From: Chara braunii
Lineage: Eukaryota; Streptophyta; Charophyceae; Charales; Characeae
Reading direction: 5' to 3'
Length of the DNA stretch: 40,279 bases
Assembly: GCA_003427395.1 (NCBI GenBank)
Contig: BFEA01000064.1
Location: forward strand, 3,629,104 to 3,669,382
Shown: positions 1 to 9,434 of the stretch, one piece after another
How the letters are laid out: the number at the start of each line of letters is the position of its first letter
How positions within the stretch are numbered: the stretch's first letter is position 1
Notes under the pieces: generated by a model
Told to the model about the DNA's origin: nothing
What the model saw: the letters and a program-made list of their open reading frames with translations, nothing else
Databases searched by the model: none
Position numbers and translations under genes: made by a program

Positions 1-1543
1 TCTTCTCTGTGTTGTTCCAATTTTATGGCGGTCTCGCAGCACACAGACCCATCCAGTTCTATGGTATAGGGATCAGGTAAATAATGACCACCCCGTCCCC
101 TACAGCATGTACCGTCTACTGTCCAGGTACAGATCCCGTAACCTGCCTGTCAAGACTGGTCAGCATACTGTCCACGAACAGATCATGCAACCTGTATGTC
201 AGCAAGTCTGGTGGCTTCCTGAGGCAGGGGCAAAGTGCTCATCGCCACCCAACATGCACGCACAAGAGGTTGGGGCAGACCAGAGTCGAAATCACAACCT
301 CTCTCTTGCAATGCCCGAGGCGGTTAGAGCTCCAGTGTTGCAAGCGAGAGGTTGTGGGTTTGACTCCAGTCGGCCCCAACCTCTCTTGCGCACATTGGTT
401 GGTGTTACAGGATGACACCCATGTACTTGGCCCCCAGCGCACCCTGATTATGAATGTATACAAGCTCTGTTTCTGGTAGGGTATAGCTGTCATGAGGGTG
501 CGCTATGTCAGGGAAATGCAAGGAACATGAATATGGACGAAGCACAGAAATCCAGAATGCAAAATCACACTGAAGTCCAAGTAGTCAAAGCCAGAGCAGA
601 TAGCACAATGGAACCGAGTAACCATCCAATTGAGAATGATACAGAAGAATCGTGAGTCAATGTCCATGCCCAACAGGGCAACACCAACAGCATAACCCAA
701 TGTAGCTCTCTTACGAATGGCGCCAGGCGCCCTATCTACTCTACAGACTAAGCCTACAACTACAGCAATGAAAGCAACCAGACAACTTGACTACCAGCGA
801 GTGATGATGTCAACACCAATGCCGACCTCCACCTCCACCAGGTACGTGTCCTCTTCACCCACAGCGCCCTTCACCTCCGAAGACCACCTTTGCCCTTCAC
901 CCTCACTGCACCCTCATGCGGCCCGGCTATGGCCGCCAGTGCCTTGTGTGCAGGCAGCGCCCTACCGCCTAGCGCTAGCCGGCCTCATCCCAGCGCAGCG
1001 CAGCTCTGCACAGCGCAGCACACCTGCATTAGCTCAGCGTGCCCGCAATGCCTGCATTGGCCAAGATCCCTGCCCACTCGCTCTGCTTGCCTATATGTCA
1101 GTGCTGCATGTGGGCGGCCTCCCTTCAGCCTGCGTCTGGGCCCCAGTGGCTGAACCCAGCCCTATACAGTTGAGGCCCGGGGCAATGCAGTTGCGCCTCT
1201 TTCATCAAGGCCTGCGACCAGATTCAGATAGTGGCCGATTTCCCTTTGGCATTTTCGGCCTCTCTACCCAGCATGCATTGTCGGCCTCACGTTCAAGTGC
1301 CCAGGGCCGAACTAACTCAGAGGCCCTGGGATTTCCACATTTGCGGAGATCCGAGACTCGGTGCACTCCAACCAACTGGCGTGCTGCAACTGTATGGACC
1401 CCACTTCGGGAAATGTTTGCACAGAGGGCTCTTGTTGATTTGCTGGCCCGCCTTCACTTAGGGCGGGCATGAGGCTTGTTGGGGCCTCAGCCCAGAACAT
1501 GTACATCATGGCAAGGCCCCTACTTGAGGGCTCAATCCTCACA
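1..1543 (-). mobile_element. Element A 3' LTR (start seen, other end unknown) plus unassigned flank
   Basis: On the minus strand the LTR should begin with TGTGAGGATTGAG at 1543, directly after the polypurine tract that follows pol. The far end of the LTR is not identifiable because no second copy lies in the window, so some of 1-1500 may be flank. No convincing protein-coding gene is seen here; the plus-strand reading from 717 to 1472 is long but compositionally biased (Pro/Ala/Ser/Arg) and matches no family I know. Short repeats such as GGCGCC occur near 720-730. Confidence 0.4.
267..382. repeat. Inverted pair of tRNA-like (SINE-type) segments
   Basis: Two 45-base arms (267-311 and 338-382) are inverted copies of each other, with 38 of 45 positions matching. 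The plus-strand arm has an RNA polymerase III-like A box at 312-323 (TGCCCGAGGCGG) and a B box at 357-367 (GGTTTGACTCC), 33 bases apart, as in tRNA-derived SINEs. The T-stem pairs poorly, so this is not a functional tRNA gene. The minus-strand arm keeps a weaker B box. The arms could also fold into one hairpin. Confidence 0.5.
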
Positions 1544-1560
1544 TTCCATCCCCCTTAGCT
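1544..1560 (-). other. Polypurine tract of element A
   Basis: The minus strand reads AGCTAAGGGGGATGGAA immediately before TGTGAGG, 20 bases after the pol stop codon. This is the expected position and composition for the plus-strand priming site of an LTR retrotransposon. Confidence 0.55.
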
Positions 1561-1580
1561 TCGAAAGTCCGCTGAGATGC

Positions 1581-4500
1581 TTACTTCGCAGGTGCCTTCC
1601 CTTTCAGTAGCCTCTCATATTCTGCCACCACCTGAGGAGCTGTCTCAATCAGTTCCTCCCTGGTAAACCACCGATCTTCTTTTGGATCCGTATGATGCCT
1701 GAATCTGACGCGGTACTCTCTCTTGGGCTTAGGAGGTCTTCCTCAATCCAGCGGCTTCGGAACAGGCATATCTCTGTGATCCACAATGTCGTCGATGTCC
1801 ACTTGTCCATCCATGGTTGGGGCAACATCGATCTCCTGGAAGGGAATTGATCTGTCTCAGCGAAAGGTGCAAGCTTTGAGGCATGAAAGACTGGGTGAGT
1901 GCGTAGGTGTCCAGGGACACGAATGTCATATGTGGGACCATCCATCTCATCTCCCACTATATCCAGGACTTCCCAGGGACCAAAGTATTGAGGCATTAGT
2001 TTGCGAGAGATTCCGAACTCCTCTCCTAATTCACTAGCCTTGACCCAGACTCGTTCCCCTACCTGAAATGTGGACTGTCTACGATGTTGATTCTCAGAAG
2101 CAACCATTGCTTGTTGAGCTTTCTTCATATGCTCGACAGCCTCTTGCAGCAACTTCTCATACTGCACACCATACTCTAGTGTGCCTGGAGTTGCAGCGGG
2201 TCGGTTTTCAGGTAGAAGGAAGTCTATTGCTGATCTAGGCTTCCATCCCAAGTGCAGCTGATTAGGACTAACGCCGGTACTGCTATGGATAGCATTGTTG
2301 TACAGGCTGGCGATGAGAGGCAACTGCTCATCCCAATCATCTTGGCTGGGCTTGATGTAATGCCTCAGCAAGTGTTGTACAACTCTGTTCATTTGTTTGG
2401 ATTGTCCGTTGGCTTCGGGATGATTCCCTGAAGTCATTTGAAGGTGACTGCCCATCTGTTCTGGAGTCTTCTTCCACAACTCACTTGTGAATCGGACATC
2501 TCGGTCACTAACGATTGACTTGGGTAAACCAAAGTCACGCACCCAGTTGTCTTTGAACAACTTGATGACGTAGTCAGTCCTTGCGTTCTCTTGCATAGCC
2601 ACTAGTCTAGCGTACTTGGTGAATCGGTCGATGATGACGAAGATGTGCCTCTTGCCACTCTTACTAGTCACCAGGGTGTCCATGAAATCCATGGAGACAC
2701 TCTGTCCTGGACCAGCAGGGATAGGCAAAGGTTTCAACAACCCAAGCGGTGCTTGAGTTCGCGGTTTGTCCCGCTGACAAACCTGACATGTCTCTACGTA
2801 CTTCTTCGCGTCATCAAACATACCAGGCCACCAAAATCGTTGTACTAAGTTAGCACTCGTCTTCTTGTAGCCAAAGTTTTCGGTTGCGTCATGACATTCG
2901 CCTAAAAATAAACTACGCAAACGTTCACTAGATGAAACTACTAACCTTTTTATTCCTGCCTTATCAAGATAGAGTAAACCGTCCACCATCACAAACTCAC
3001 TTTCCGTGGCCTTGTCTTTTGCCTGAAGTTTGCGCATGATGTCCATCGTGACAGGGTCTTCCTGATAGGCTCCCACCAATGATTGAAGTACTTCGTCAGA
3101 TACGCCAAAGTCAGAAACTAGCGCACCTAGGTAGTCTGCTCTACGGGATAGCGCATCTGCAACCTTGTTGTACTCTCCCTTTAAGTACTCGAGCTTGAAG
3201 TCATATTGGTCTATGACCTCAATCCATCGCTTGAGTGCGTCAGAAAGAGCCGGTTGAGTCTTGATCCATTTGAGGGTCTGATGATCAGTCCTCAAGTAGA
3301 AGAACCTTCCCAATAGGAAGTGTCTCCAATGGACAAGTGCTTTATACAGAGCATAGAGTTCCCTTTCGTAGGTGGATTTTGCCAACTTCTTTGATGGCAT
3401 CTTCTTACTCATGTACTCAATCGGTCTCAACTTTTTCCCATCCTGTTGAGCCAGCACTGCGCCAATGNCGTATTGGCTTGCGTCAGTGGTCACTATGAAT
3501 GACTTCTGAGGATCGGGAACCATGAGGACCTCATGATTCATGAGTGCATGCTTCAATCTCTTGAAAGCACCCTCGCAATCACTCCAGTCCCACGGTGTGT
3601 CAAGTCGAGTTAGATCAGTCAAAGGAGAGGCGACTGTAGAATAGTTCGTTACGAAGTTTCTATAGTAGCCGCACATTCCTAAGAATGATCTGACCTCAGT
3701 GATTGTCTGAGGTCGTGGCTAGTCTCGAATACTAGCCACCTTCGCATCTTCCGACCTTATCCCCTCCGCAGATACTTCATGACCCAAGTATAGTATCTTA
3801 GTGCGGCCAAACTCGCACTTCTCTAAGTTAACCTTATACTTGTGCTGTCGCAGGAGTGAGAGTACCTTCTCAACATGTTGTGCGTGCTCCTCGGCAGACT
3901 TACTAAAGATCAGAATGTCCTCTAAGTAGACCACGACAAACTTATTCAAATGGTCATCCGATTCATAGCGTGCTGGAATGTTCCCGGCGCATTACAAAGA
4001 CCAAAAGGCATCACTACAAACTCATACAGACCATAACGAGTCTCAAAAGTTGTCTTGTGTTGGTCCTCTGGCCTTATAGCGATCTGATGATAGCCGGATT
4101 TCAAGTCTATCTTGCTATAGTACTTGCATCCCTGCACCCTATCCAATAGGTCGTCTATGCGAGGTAGAGGCTCTACGTTCTTCACAGTGATGGCATTGAG
4201 GCCTCTATAGTCAATGCACATCCTCAAGTACCCCCCTTCTTCGGTACGAATAGAACGGGTGATCCATAAGGGGAAGTACTAGGCCGAATCCATCCCTTCT
4301 CTGTCAGCTCCTTAAGCTGTCGCCGAAGTTCATCTAACTCGGCGGGGGCCATCCTATAGATCCTTCCCTTTGGGGTCTTACTCCCTGGAATGATTTCTAT
4401 AGCGTGGACGACTTCCCTTTCAACAACTCCTGTGGGCTCCTTGAACAGATCAGGGAACTTAGCAACGACGCGTTCGATCTTTGGGGGTGTTTTAACGGCC

Positions 4501-5249
4501 TCCCCTTTCTCAGAGACATACACAAGGTACATACCCTCCTCTTCGTTTTGCTTGTAATAATTGTAGAACGCTGATGCGCACAAGCAGCCATAGGTATCTA
4601 TAATGCTACTGGCCTTGAATTTAGTCAATCTGACAGTTCGGCCATCGGGCAACTTATGCTTGAGCAACTTCTTATCCCAGTCAAACTGGGGCTTAGCAAC
4701 TTCGAGGTAGTACATGCCTAATAACATGTCGAATGGTAAGTCGTCGCTAACCAAGAACAAGATCTTATGGTTAAGTTCGCCTCCTCCATAGGAGAAGGTA
4801 CAGACTACGTCCTTGATATAGTCTGTTACTATCATGCGCTCCTTGTTGGCCAAAGTAGATGCTACAGGTCTACTAAGGTGTCGTCCCCGGTCCTGTAGGT
4901 GCAGCCTTTCCAAACAGTCGCGACTTATGTAATTCCACGTGGAGCCTATGTCTATGAAGGCACCACATTTGCGGCCTCCTACATCCACTTCCACTACGAA
5001 ATGTTCCCCTCTAGGACCTTTCTTCAGTGCCACCCAAGACTCGCGAGGGTCCTTGTTTGACCACTCACCTTCCAAGTCTTCTAAGGATTCAGACACATCT
5101 AACGTACAGATCATGGTTTGGTCTAGTTGTGTCTGTGGGGTGACTAAGGAGTCATTAGCTTCGGCCTCGTCATGAAGTGGGGAGGGTATCAAGCCCACGT
5201 CATCTTGAGTAGAAGCCTCTAAAACTTCCACTGGCCTCACGCGTTTCCC
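1581..5249 (-). pseudogene. Element A Pol: protease, RT, RNase H, integrase, chromodomain-like tail (broken)
   Basis: From 5249 the -1 frame encodes an aspartic protease with FIDIGSTWNYIS where D-S/T-G-A is usual. RT follows, with [30 protein letters not shown] and YLEDILIFSKS; the YXDD box reads YLED. RNase H has TDAS, YERELYAL and RTDHQTLKW. The integrase has CQVCQRDKP, the first Asp in SMDFMD, VSDRD, and the catalytic Glu in HPEANGQ; the expected second His of the zinc finger is absent (CHDATENFGYKKT). A GPW module and a chromodomain-like tail (VRFRHHTDPKEDRWF) close the protein with TAA at 1583-1581. Lesions: a one-base loss in a G run near 4228, a short deletion near 3946, TAG replacing Trp at 3721-3719, a frameshift near 1835, and TGA at 1745-1743. 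There is an N at 3468. Confidence 0.9.
5208..5249 (-). promoter_or_regulatory. Putative -1 ribosomal frameshift signal, element A gag-pol
   Basis: The minus strand carries GGGAAAC at 5249-5243, phased G GGA AAC in the gag frame, with the gag stop one codon later (5239-5237). Slipping back one base gives GGG AAA CGC GTG AGG, which is the pol frame. That frame has a TAG two codons upstream, so it opens exactly at the heptamer and has no ATG near its start. Ten bases downstream, AGTGGAAG (5232-5225) can pair with CTTCTACT (5215-5208) across a 9-base loop, with one G-T wobble. The heptamer fits the X XXY YYZ rule known from retroviruses. Function is inferred. Confidence 0.65.
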
Positions 5250-6901
5250 GAGCTAGAAGACAAGGAATAAGATGCCCCCATCTTTGGAGGTATCTTTTGC
5301 GTGACCTTAGCGTTTTGACACTTGTATTGCGAGTGTCCGTATTCCCCACAATTGATACAAGCGCCACGCACTCGGCGGTCACGCCACACGTCTTGATCAA
5401 GACCTGCCTTCACCCATTTAGCCTGCTTGGTCTGATATGAGGCGGCCTTCCCTTGATCCCTTGGTTGCCCCTTCCCTCGGCCACCTGCCTTAGTCTTGAC
5501 TATCGCGGCGAGAGTGCTACCCTCAGCTACCTCCTCGCCGTCAAACTCTGTATAGTCCATCAGGTTAGTGAGCTTGTTGATCTCAGTTTGAGTCCCATCG
5601 GAATCAACCATCATCAACTTCGCCCCCTTCTTCTTCCACTCCTGAGGACTCTTCTTCTTCTTCGTGTCTATCTGAGAGGTTGGTTGAGTATTGCCTAGTG
5701 TGGCCTCCAAATCTAAGGCTTTCCTAGACAGTGTCTCAAACGAATGGTACTCAGTGCGTGCCTCGCTGGCCAGTAAGTTCCTGATGTTCTCTGGTAAACA
5801 TCTAACAAATGTAGTTAACAGGAACTGATCATTGTAGTTGATGCCTGGGACAAGGATCAGGCTCTCAACGGTAGTCGTAAGCTTTCTGACTAACTTAAAT
5901 TTTTGTTGGTCTAACTTGTTAATCGCATCAGTGACCCTTTGTGCCTCCTGTGGATTATGCCATTGAGCTTCTACCATTTCCATGAACTGGTCTAACGTTA
6001 AAGACTTAACCCAGTTTGCCATGCGTCGCCCATACCCGGCCTTTACAACTACCCCATCTAGCCACTTGGCTGCCTTACCCTCGAGGTAAGATGCAGCGGT
6101 AACCACTTCGTCCTCTAGCAAGGTCCTCTTGGCCTTTACCCAAACCGGGACTGTCCTCAACCATGTGTTGAGTTCTTCATCCTTCCTCTCGCCTGAGAAG
6201 TTTGGGGTCTTGGGGTACCATTGACCTTGCTGCTGTCCTTGTTGAGGAACAGGTTGTTGCGGTGGTGTAGCTCCCACCGCTGGACCCGAAGAAGAAGACG
6301 CAACAGTCTGTGCGACTGCTGCAGACGTACCACTTGGCTGTGTGCCAGCTTGAACTGGGAAGGGGCCTGACATCGCCGATAACGGCAACGGCGATTGTGC
6401 TGGTGGCCTGAATCCTGGCCTTGTCAAAACATCCAGGATCCGGTCTCGAGTGCTTCGCATGAAGTCTAATCTGCTGTCCACGTGCACATGCAGCGACAAC
6501 ATATTATTCTTCAGCGTTTTCAGCGGGTCAGTCAATACTGACTCATCCAAGCCCTCTAATTCAGCCTTGTCAGCCTCTGAAGTATCAAGCCTGGCTGCTC
6601 TAGTTTTCATTTCTTTTTCTCTATCGGTAGCCTCTTTCAGGTCCTGCTCTAATTTCTGGTGGAGCCTCTCGACCTGTTGGATCTCTCTGAGTTCCCTCTC
6701 ACGTGGGGTCAACGGTGTCGGCGCGAATACCCTTACAAGGGTATCTGCCCTGGGTTTTGCAAGTGACGGAAAATAGGCTTGGGTTGAAATTTGAGTACAC
6801 TGCACCAGTTGCGGTCGTGTTGGTCCACATTGACTGAATGGTTGATGAGACGTAACGTATGTATGGGCGCACAGTTTTGAGGCGCGCGTGATGAGTTTCA
6901 T
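5237..6901 (-). CDS. Element A Gag (capsid-nucocapsid precursor)
   Basis: This is a 554-codon open frame with no internal stop. Residues about 75-150 are a charged coiled coil (LREIQQVERLHQKLEQ region). A Pro/Gln-rich linker follows, then a retrotransposon gag domain beginning around the WYPKTPNFSGERKDEEL segment. Near the C-terminus is a zinc knuckle, CINCGEYGHSQYKC, which fits C-x2-C-x4-H-x4-C and would bind element RNA. The protein should assemble virus-like particles in the cytoplasm. The frame ends in SSSSGNA followed by TGA at 5239-5237, and the GGA AAC codons lie in a frameshift heptamer. The true start is uncertain: the first 60 or so residues overlap a repeat found elsewhere, and the native Gag may start nearer to TPRERELREIQQ. 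Confidence 0.85.
   Translation of the reverse strand: MKLITRASKLCAHTYVTSHQPFSQCGPTRPQLVQCTQISTQAYFPSLAKPRADTLVRVFAPTPLTPRERELREIQQVERLHQKLEQDLKEATDREKEMKTRAARLDTSEADKAELEGLDESVLTDPLKTLKNNMLSLHVHVDSRLDFMRSTRDRILDVLTRPGFRPPAQSPLPLSAMSGPFPVQAGTQPSGTSAAVAQTVASSSSGPAVGATPPQQPVPQQGQQQGQWYPKTPNFSGERKDEELNTWLRTVPVWVKAKRTLLEDEVVTAASYLEGKAAKWLDGVVVKAGYGRRMANWVKSLTLDQFMEMVEAQWHNPQEAQRVTDAINKLDQQKFKLVRKLTTTVESLILVPGINYNDQFLLTTFVRCLPENIRNLLASEARTEYHSFETLSRKALDLEATLGNTQPTSQIDTKKKKSPQEWKKKGAKLMMVDSDGTQTEINKLTNLMDYTEFDGEEVAEGSTLAAIVKTKAGGRGKGQPRDQGKAASYQTKQAKWVKAGLDQDVWRDRRVRGACINCGEYGHSQYKCQNAKVTQKIPPKMGASYSLSSSSGNA
6713..6744. repeat. Copy of an ATACCC/GGGTAT palindrome shared with 35.4 and 38.6 kb
   Basis: ATACCCTTACAAGGGTAT at 6727-6744, with flanking TGTCGGCGCGA upstream and CTGCC downstream, closely resembles the plus-strand sequence at 35396-35430 and 38576-38610. 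It lies inside the 5' part of element A gag, read in the opposite direction. It may be the terminus of another element joined to gag. Confidence 0.45.
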
Positions 6902-7545
6902 TTTTGATGTTATAGGGTCGGCGCTTCGGCCGGCAAAGATTCTGTTTTTTTATTTAAGCTAGGGAAGGGTTTTTTCTATTGAATTGACCCTGGCGCACCT
7001 GCGTTCGTATGGCATGCGCCATCAGAAGTGGAATTGCTAGGTAGCGGCACACTGGTGCTGCATGCGCGACGGTAGCAAAAGAAAAAAGAAAAAAAAATCT
7101 ACCCCTTCATACAGCGAGGGCCGGTGCGTAGGCGCTGTAGACGCGAGCGGTGGCCTCCGCGCGGCACAGGCATGACGTACCAAGCAAGGTCCGGTCCCTG
7201 ACGGCATGTGCGTGCGCATGGGGCCGTGGATTTTGATGGGAAATCAGGCAGCAGCCATAACGCTGCGGCTGCAGGCCCGGGCTGGCAAGCTATGCTAGTC
7301 ATATGCAGGGAAGCGCACAGCCTGTCCAGGCTTGCGCTTAGCCCTATAGGTTACGTCATTAACCTTCCACCAGGCGGATCCCGAGATCGAGGCCGGCAGC
7401 AAGCATCGGAACAGCAGCGGAGTGCTTTGGAGTAAACCGAGCGGGTTGAGGGTCCTGTGGGACTATCCCCCTTGGTTTTGCGGAGGCGAGTCAGCCGCGG
7501 GCCCGTGGGAAAGGACCAAGTGTCAATGGTCCTCTCCCGCATCCG
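6902..7545. other. Intergenic stretch without recognised genes
   Basis: The region has a GC-rich inverted motif near 6920 (GGTCGGCGCTTCGGCCGGC), T- and A-rich runs near 6944 and 7080-7097, and no open frame above about 80 codons. No LTR, primer-binding site or RNA gene for element A is recognised here. The only long readings are short and compositionally biased. Confidence 0.5.
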
Positions 7546-7715
7546 TTTTTTTTTTTTTTTTATGTTTGTCTCTGAGTTTGTAATTTTTTTTTTCATTTTT
7601 ATTTTTTGTTCTGATAAGACCCAGGTACCAGTACCGGGACCTGCAGTGGCGCTCAGCAGCCTTGTTCAGTGGATAAACCACTGAGCTGTCGAACTACAGG
7701 CCTGTGTCCGAGGCC
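7546..7715 (-). mobile_element. SINE-like element with tRNA-type A box and A-rich tail
   Basis: On the minus strand an A-box-like CAGCTCAGTGGT lies at 7688-7677, and the reading then continues to GGTCCCGGTACTGGTACC. The 3' side becomes A-rich and ends in 16 consecutive A (7561-7546). A tRNA-like head followed by a poly(A) tail is the plan of a tRNA-derived SINE copied by a LINE. A good B box is not seen and no target-site duplication was identified, so the 5' limit is approximate. Confidence 0.45.
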
Positions 7716-7847
7716 AGATGGTGCCGCTGTCCCGAGGCAGCAGACCAGCGGTCCCGGATCTCTGCCCCTAAGGCAGTCCTTCGGGACATCCGCTAAGTTG
7801 GAGCGGTGTAGAGCAGAGTAGCACGGCCCCTGCACAAGGCTAGTGCG

Positions 7848-7856
7848 TATAAAAAG
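7848..7856 (+). promoter_or_regulatory. TATA-box-like motif
   Basis: TATAAAAAG stands in a GC-rich context, 37 bases upstream of an ATG at 7885 that opens only a short frame. A polymerase II start near 7880 would precede the purine-rich stretch and the 50-bp duplication downstream. No known gene follows, so it may belong to a decayed LTR or be fortuitous. Confidence 0.3.
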
Positions 7857-8088
7857 AGAGGTCGCACTCTCTCCGCTGCTAGTGATGAGTGTCGTCAGTG
7901 AGGGGGGAGACAGCGCAGGCTAGTGAGAGGGTGATAGTATGGGAAGCAAGAGAGATGGTGCAAAAGAGCTCAGCGCCCCGGGAGGAAGGGCAGCAGCTGA
8001 AACAGCGGGAAAAGAGTGGAATGAACCTGGCCGCAGTTCTGCGCCAGGTACAGTCGAAGAAGGAGGGAGAAGACGGCGCCCGGACTAG

Positions 8089-8188
8089 AAGCTATGGCTG
8101 AGAAGGAAAGCTACGGCTTGTTCGTTTCTTAACAACATAAGCTATGGCTGAGAAGGAAAGCTACGGCTTGTTCGTTTCTTAACAACAT
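8089..8188. repeat. Exact 50-bp tandem duplication
   Basis: Unit 1 (8089-8138) and unit 2 (8139-8188) are identical and both begin AAGCTATGGCTGAG. Their perfect identity, in a region otherwise full of diverged sequence, indicates a recent duplication or an assembly artefact. No gene spans it. Confidence 0.9.
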
Positions 8189-8482
8189 TTGACGGGGGAG
8201 AGTGGTAACCTGGGAGTTTGAGGCAGGGCGAACCAGGTGGTACTATCAGATTGAGGAGAGAATTAGTAGATGATGAGATAGAGGAGAAAAGGTGCTGGAA
8301 GAAGGGGAGAGACGAAGAAACGAGAGGGGAAAGAAGAAGGATATCTTGCTCATTCCTTAACGGATTCAAGCAAGTGAAGATACTAGATAGGGGTTTTTTA
8401 GCATTGCGCACCTAATGCACAAGCCGGATTTCACAACAGAGCTTTGGTTTGGGCGCTATGGACGTTATGAGCTCCGCACAGG

Positions 8483-8734
8483 CTAGTTTTCCTTTGGTGG
8501 GAGAGAGTCGATGTACCTTTCCGCTATTCTAGCAGAAGATTCGTCCCCGTTTTTTCGCCACTTAAGGGAGTAATAGACTGACATCATGGTCCTTGTGATC
8601 TCATCTGTGTTCACGGTAGTCGCGTTGATGTCCATAACCTCGTGGTAGCCACCTTCTTCATCACCATACTCTCCGTAGTTGTCTTCACCATCCTCGTATT
8701 TCTGATCCTTGCCGTCACCAGGGTCATCCGCCAT
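8483..8734 (-). CDS. Small acidic hypothetical protein (83 codons)
   Basis: An ATG in good context (CAGATGGCG) opens a frame starting MADDPGDGKDQKYEDGEDN. The first 30 residues are rich in Asp, Glu, Gly and Tyr. The rest is mixed (MMSVYYSLKWRKNG), and the frame ends SLPPKEN. I do not recognise the family. It could be a first or last exon of a larger gene or a transposon remnant. The hydrophobic plus-strand reading over the same bases is more likely its shadow, because acidic GAN codons read backward as hydrophobic ones. Confidence 0.3.
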   Translation of the reverse strand: MADDPGDGKDQKYEDGEDNYGEYGDEEGGYHEVMDINATTVNTDEITRTMMSVYYSLKWRKNGDESSARIAERYIDSLPPKEN

Positions 8735-9414
8735 CTGAACCGAAGGGTGGCCATGGTTGCTGAAATCTCTCTCGCTCCGTTTGTGGCGGCCCCGCTTGTG
8801 CTCGCAGTTAATACGACAGTATTCCTACGCACGCAGAAGCTCGGCTTGGTCGGGCTTCCCTTGGACACACCCGTGTCCGGCCTTGGTTGCGGCCAGATTC
8901 GAGGTGGGTGGTGAACCATGCGAGAGAGCATACAAAGGGGAGGGAAATTGGAGAGAGGCACGCACCTGGCCAGGGTCTGACAGAAGATCCAGTCTCAAGT
9001 TTTTACTATTATTTTTTCTTTTCTCTCTCCTTTCTTCCCTTCTGTATCTTCCCGTGATTCAGAGGGAGATTCATTTTCCTCTTTTTTTTTCTTTTTTTTT
9101 TTTTCGTTTTTTTTTTGGCTTGCGCAGTTGGTAAGTAGCGGGGCATGACTGTAGTCCCGCACTCCGTCGTCGAGGTCGCCATCTGGATCCTGGTGGTCGC
9201 CTTCAATGTCACTTTAGCACCTATCCCAGGTTCGTCAAGGGGCTTGTGCCCAGCCTGATGACTGTGTACTGCTGGGTGTGGTGCTGATCGAGGCAGGCGT
9301 TGTAATTTCAGTTGTTTTGGTTGGGGTCAAAGCCAAAGTGCAGGGTAGTTCCGTGTGAATTGGGGGATGGAGAAGAAGACTCCCGGAAACCTAGGTGAAA
9401 CTTTGAAAAGGAGA
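8735..9414. other. Non-coding stretch with poly(T) blocks
   Basis: T-rich runs lie at about 9005-9050 and 9079-9117, the latter interrupted only by single C or G bases. On the minus strand these would be A-rich tails, so an old retroposon tail is possible. No protein family is recognised. Confidence 0.4.
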
Positions 9415-9434
9415 ATATATATATATATATATAT
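9415..9434. repeat. (AT)10 microsatellite
   Basis: Ten uninterrupted AT units are followed 80 bases later by a second, imperfect TATATATGTATATATT block. Simple repeat. Confidence 0.95.

Larger units (their letters stand above)
1544..6901 (-). mobile_element. Element A: Ty3/gypsy (chromovirus-like) LTR retrotransposon, internal region
   Basis: The domain order on the minus strand is gag with a CCHC knuckle, protease, reverse transcriptase, RNase H, integrase and a chromodomain-like tail. The order RT-RH-IN defines Ty3/gypsy (Metaviridae). No tRNA primer-binding site or 5' LTR was found between 6902 and 9000, so the 5' end is missing or replaced. The extreme 5' part of gag (from about 6713) overlaps a palindromic sequence also found at 35.4 and 38.6 kb, which suggests a junction with another repeat. 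Confidence 0.9.

Noticed and set aside
717-1472. 251-codon plus-strand frame in the left flank
   Set aside because: Composition is biased toward Ala, Pro, Ser and Arg, no motif is recognisable, and it lies where the element A LTR is expected.
5200-5400. Alternative start for element A pol inside gag in another frame
   Set aside because: The reading is in a third frame and shows no protease similarity. The -1 frame from the heptamer explains pol fully.
8642-8914. Small membrane protein on the plus strand
   Set aside because: Its hydrophobicity is explained by the acidic minus-strand frame over the same bases.
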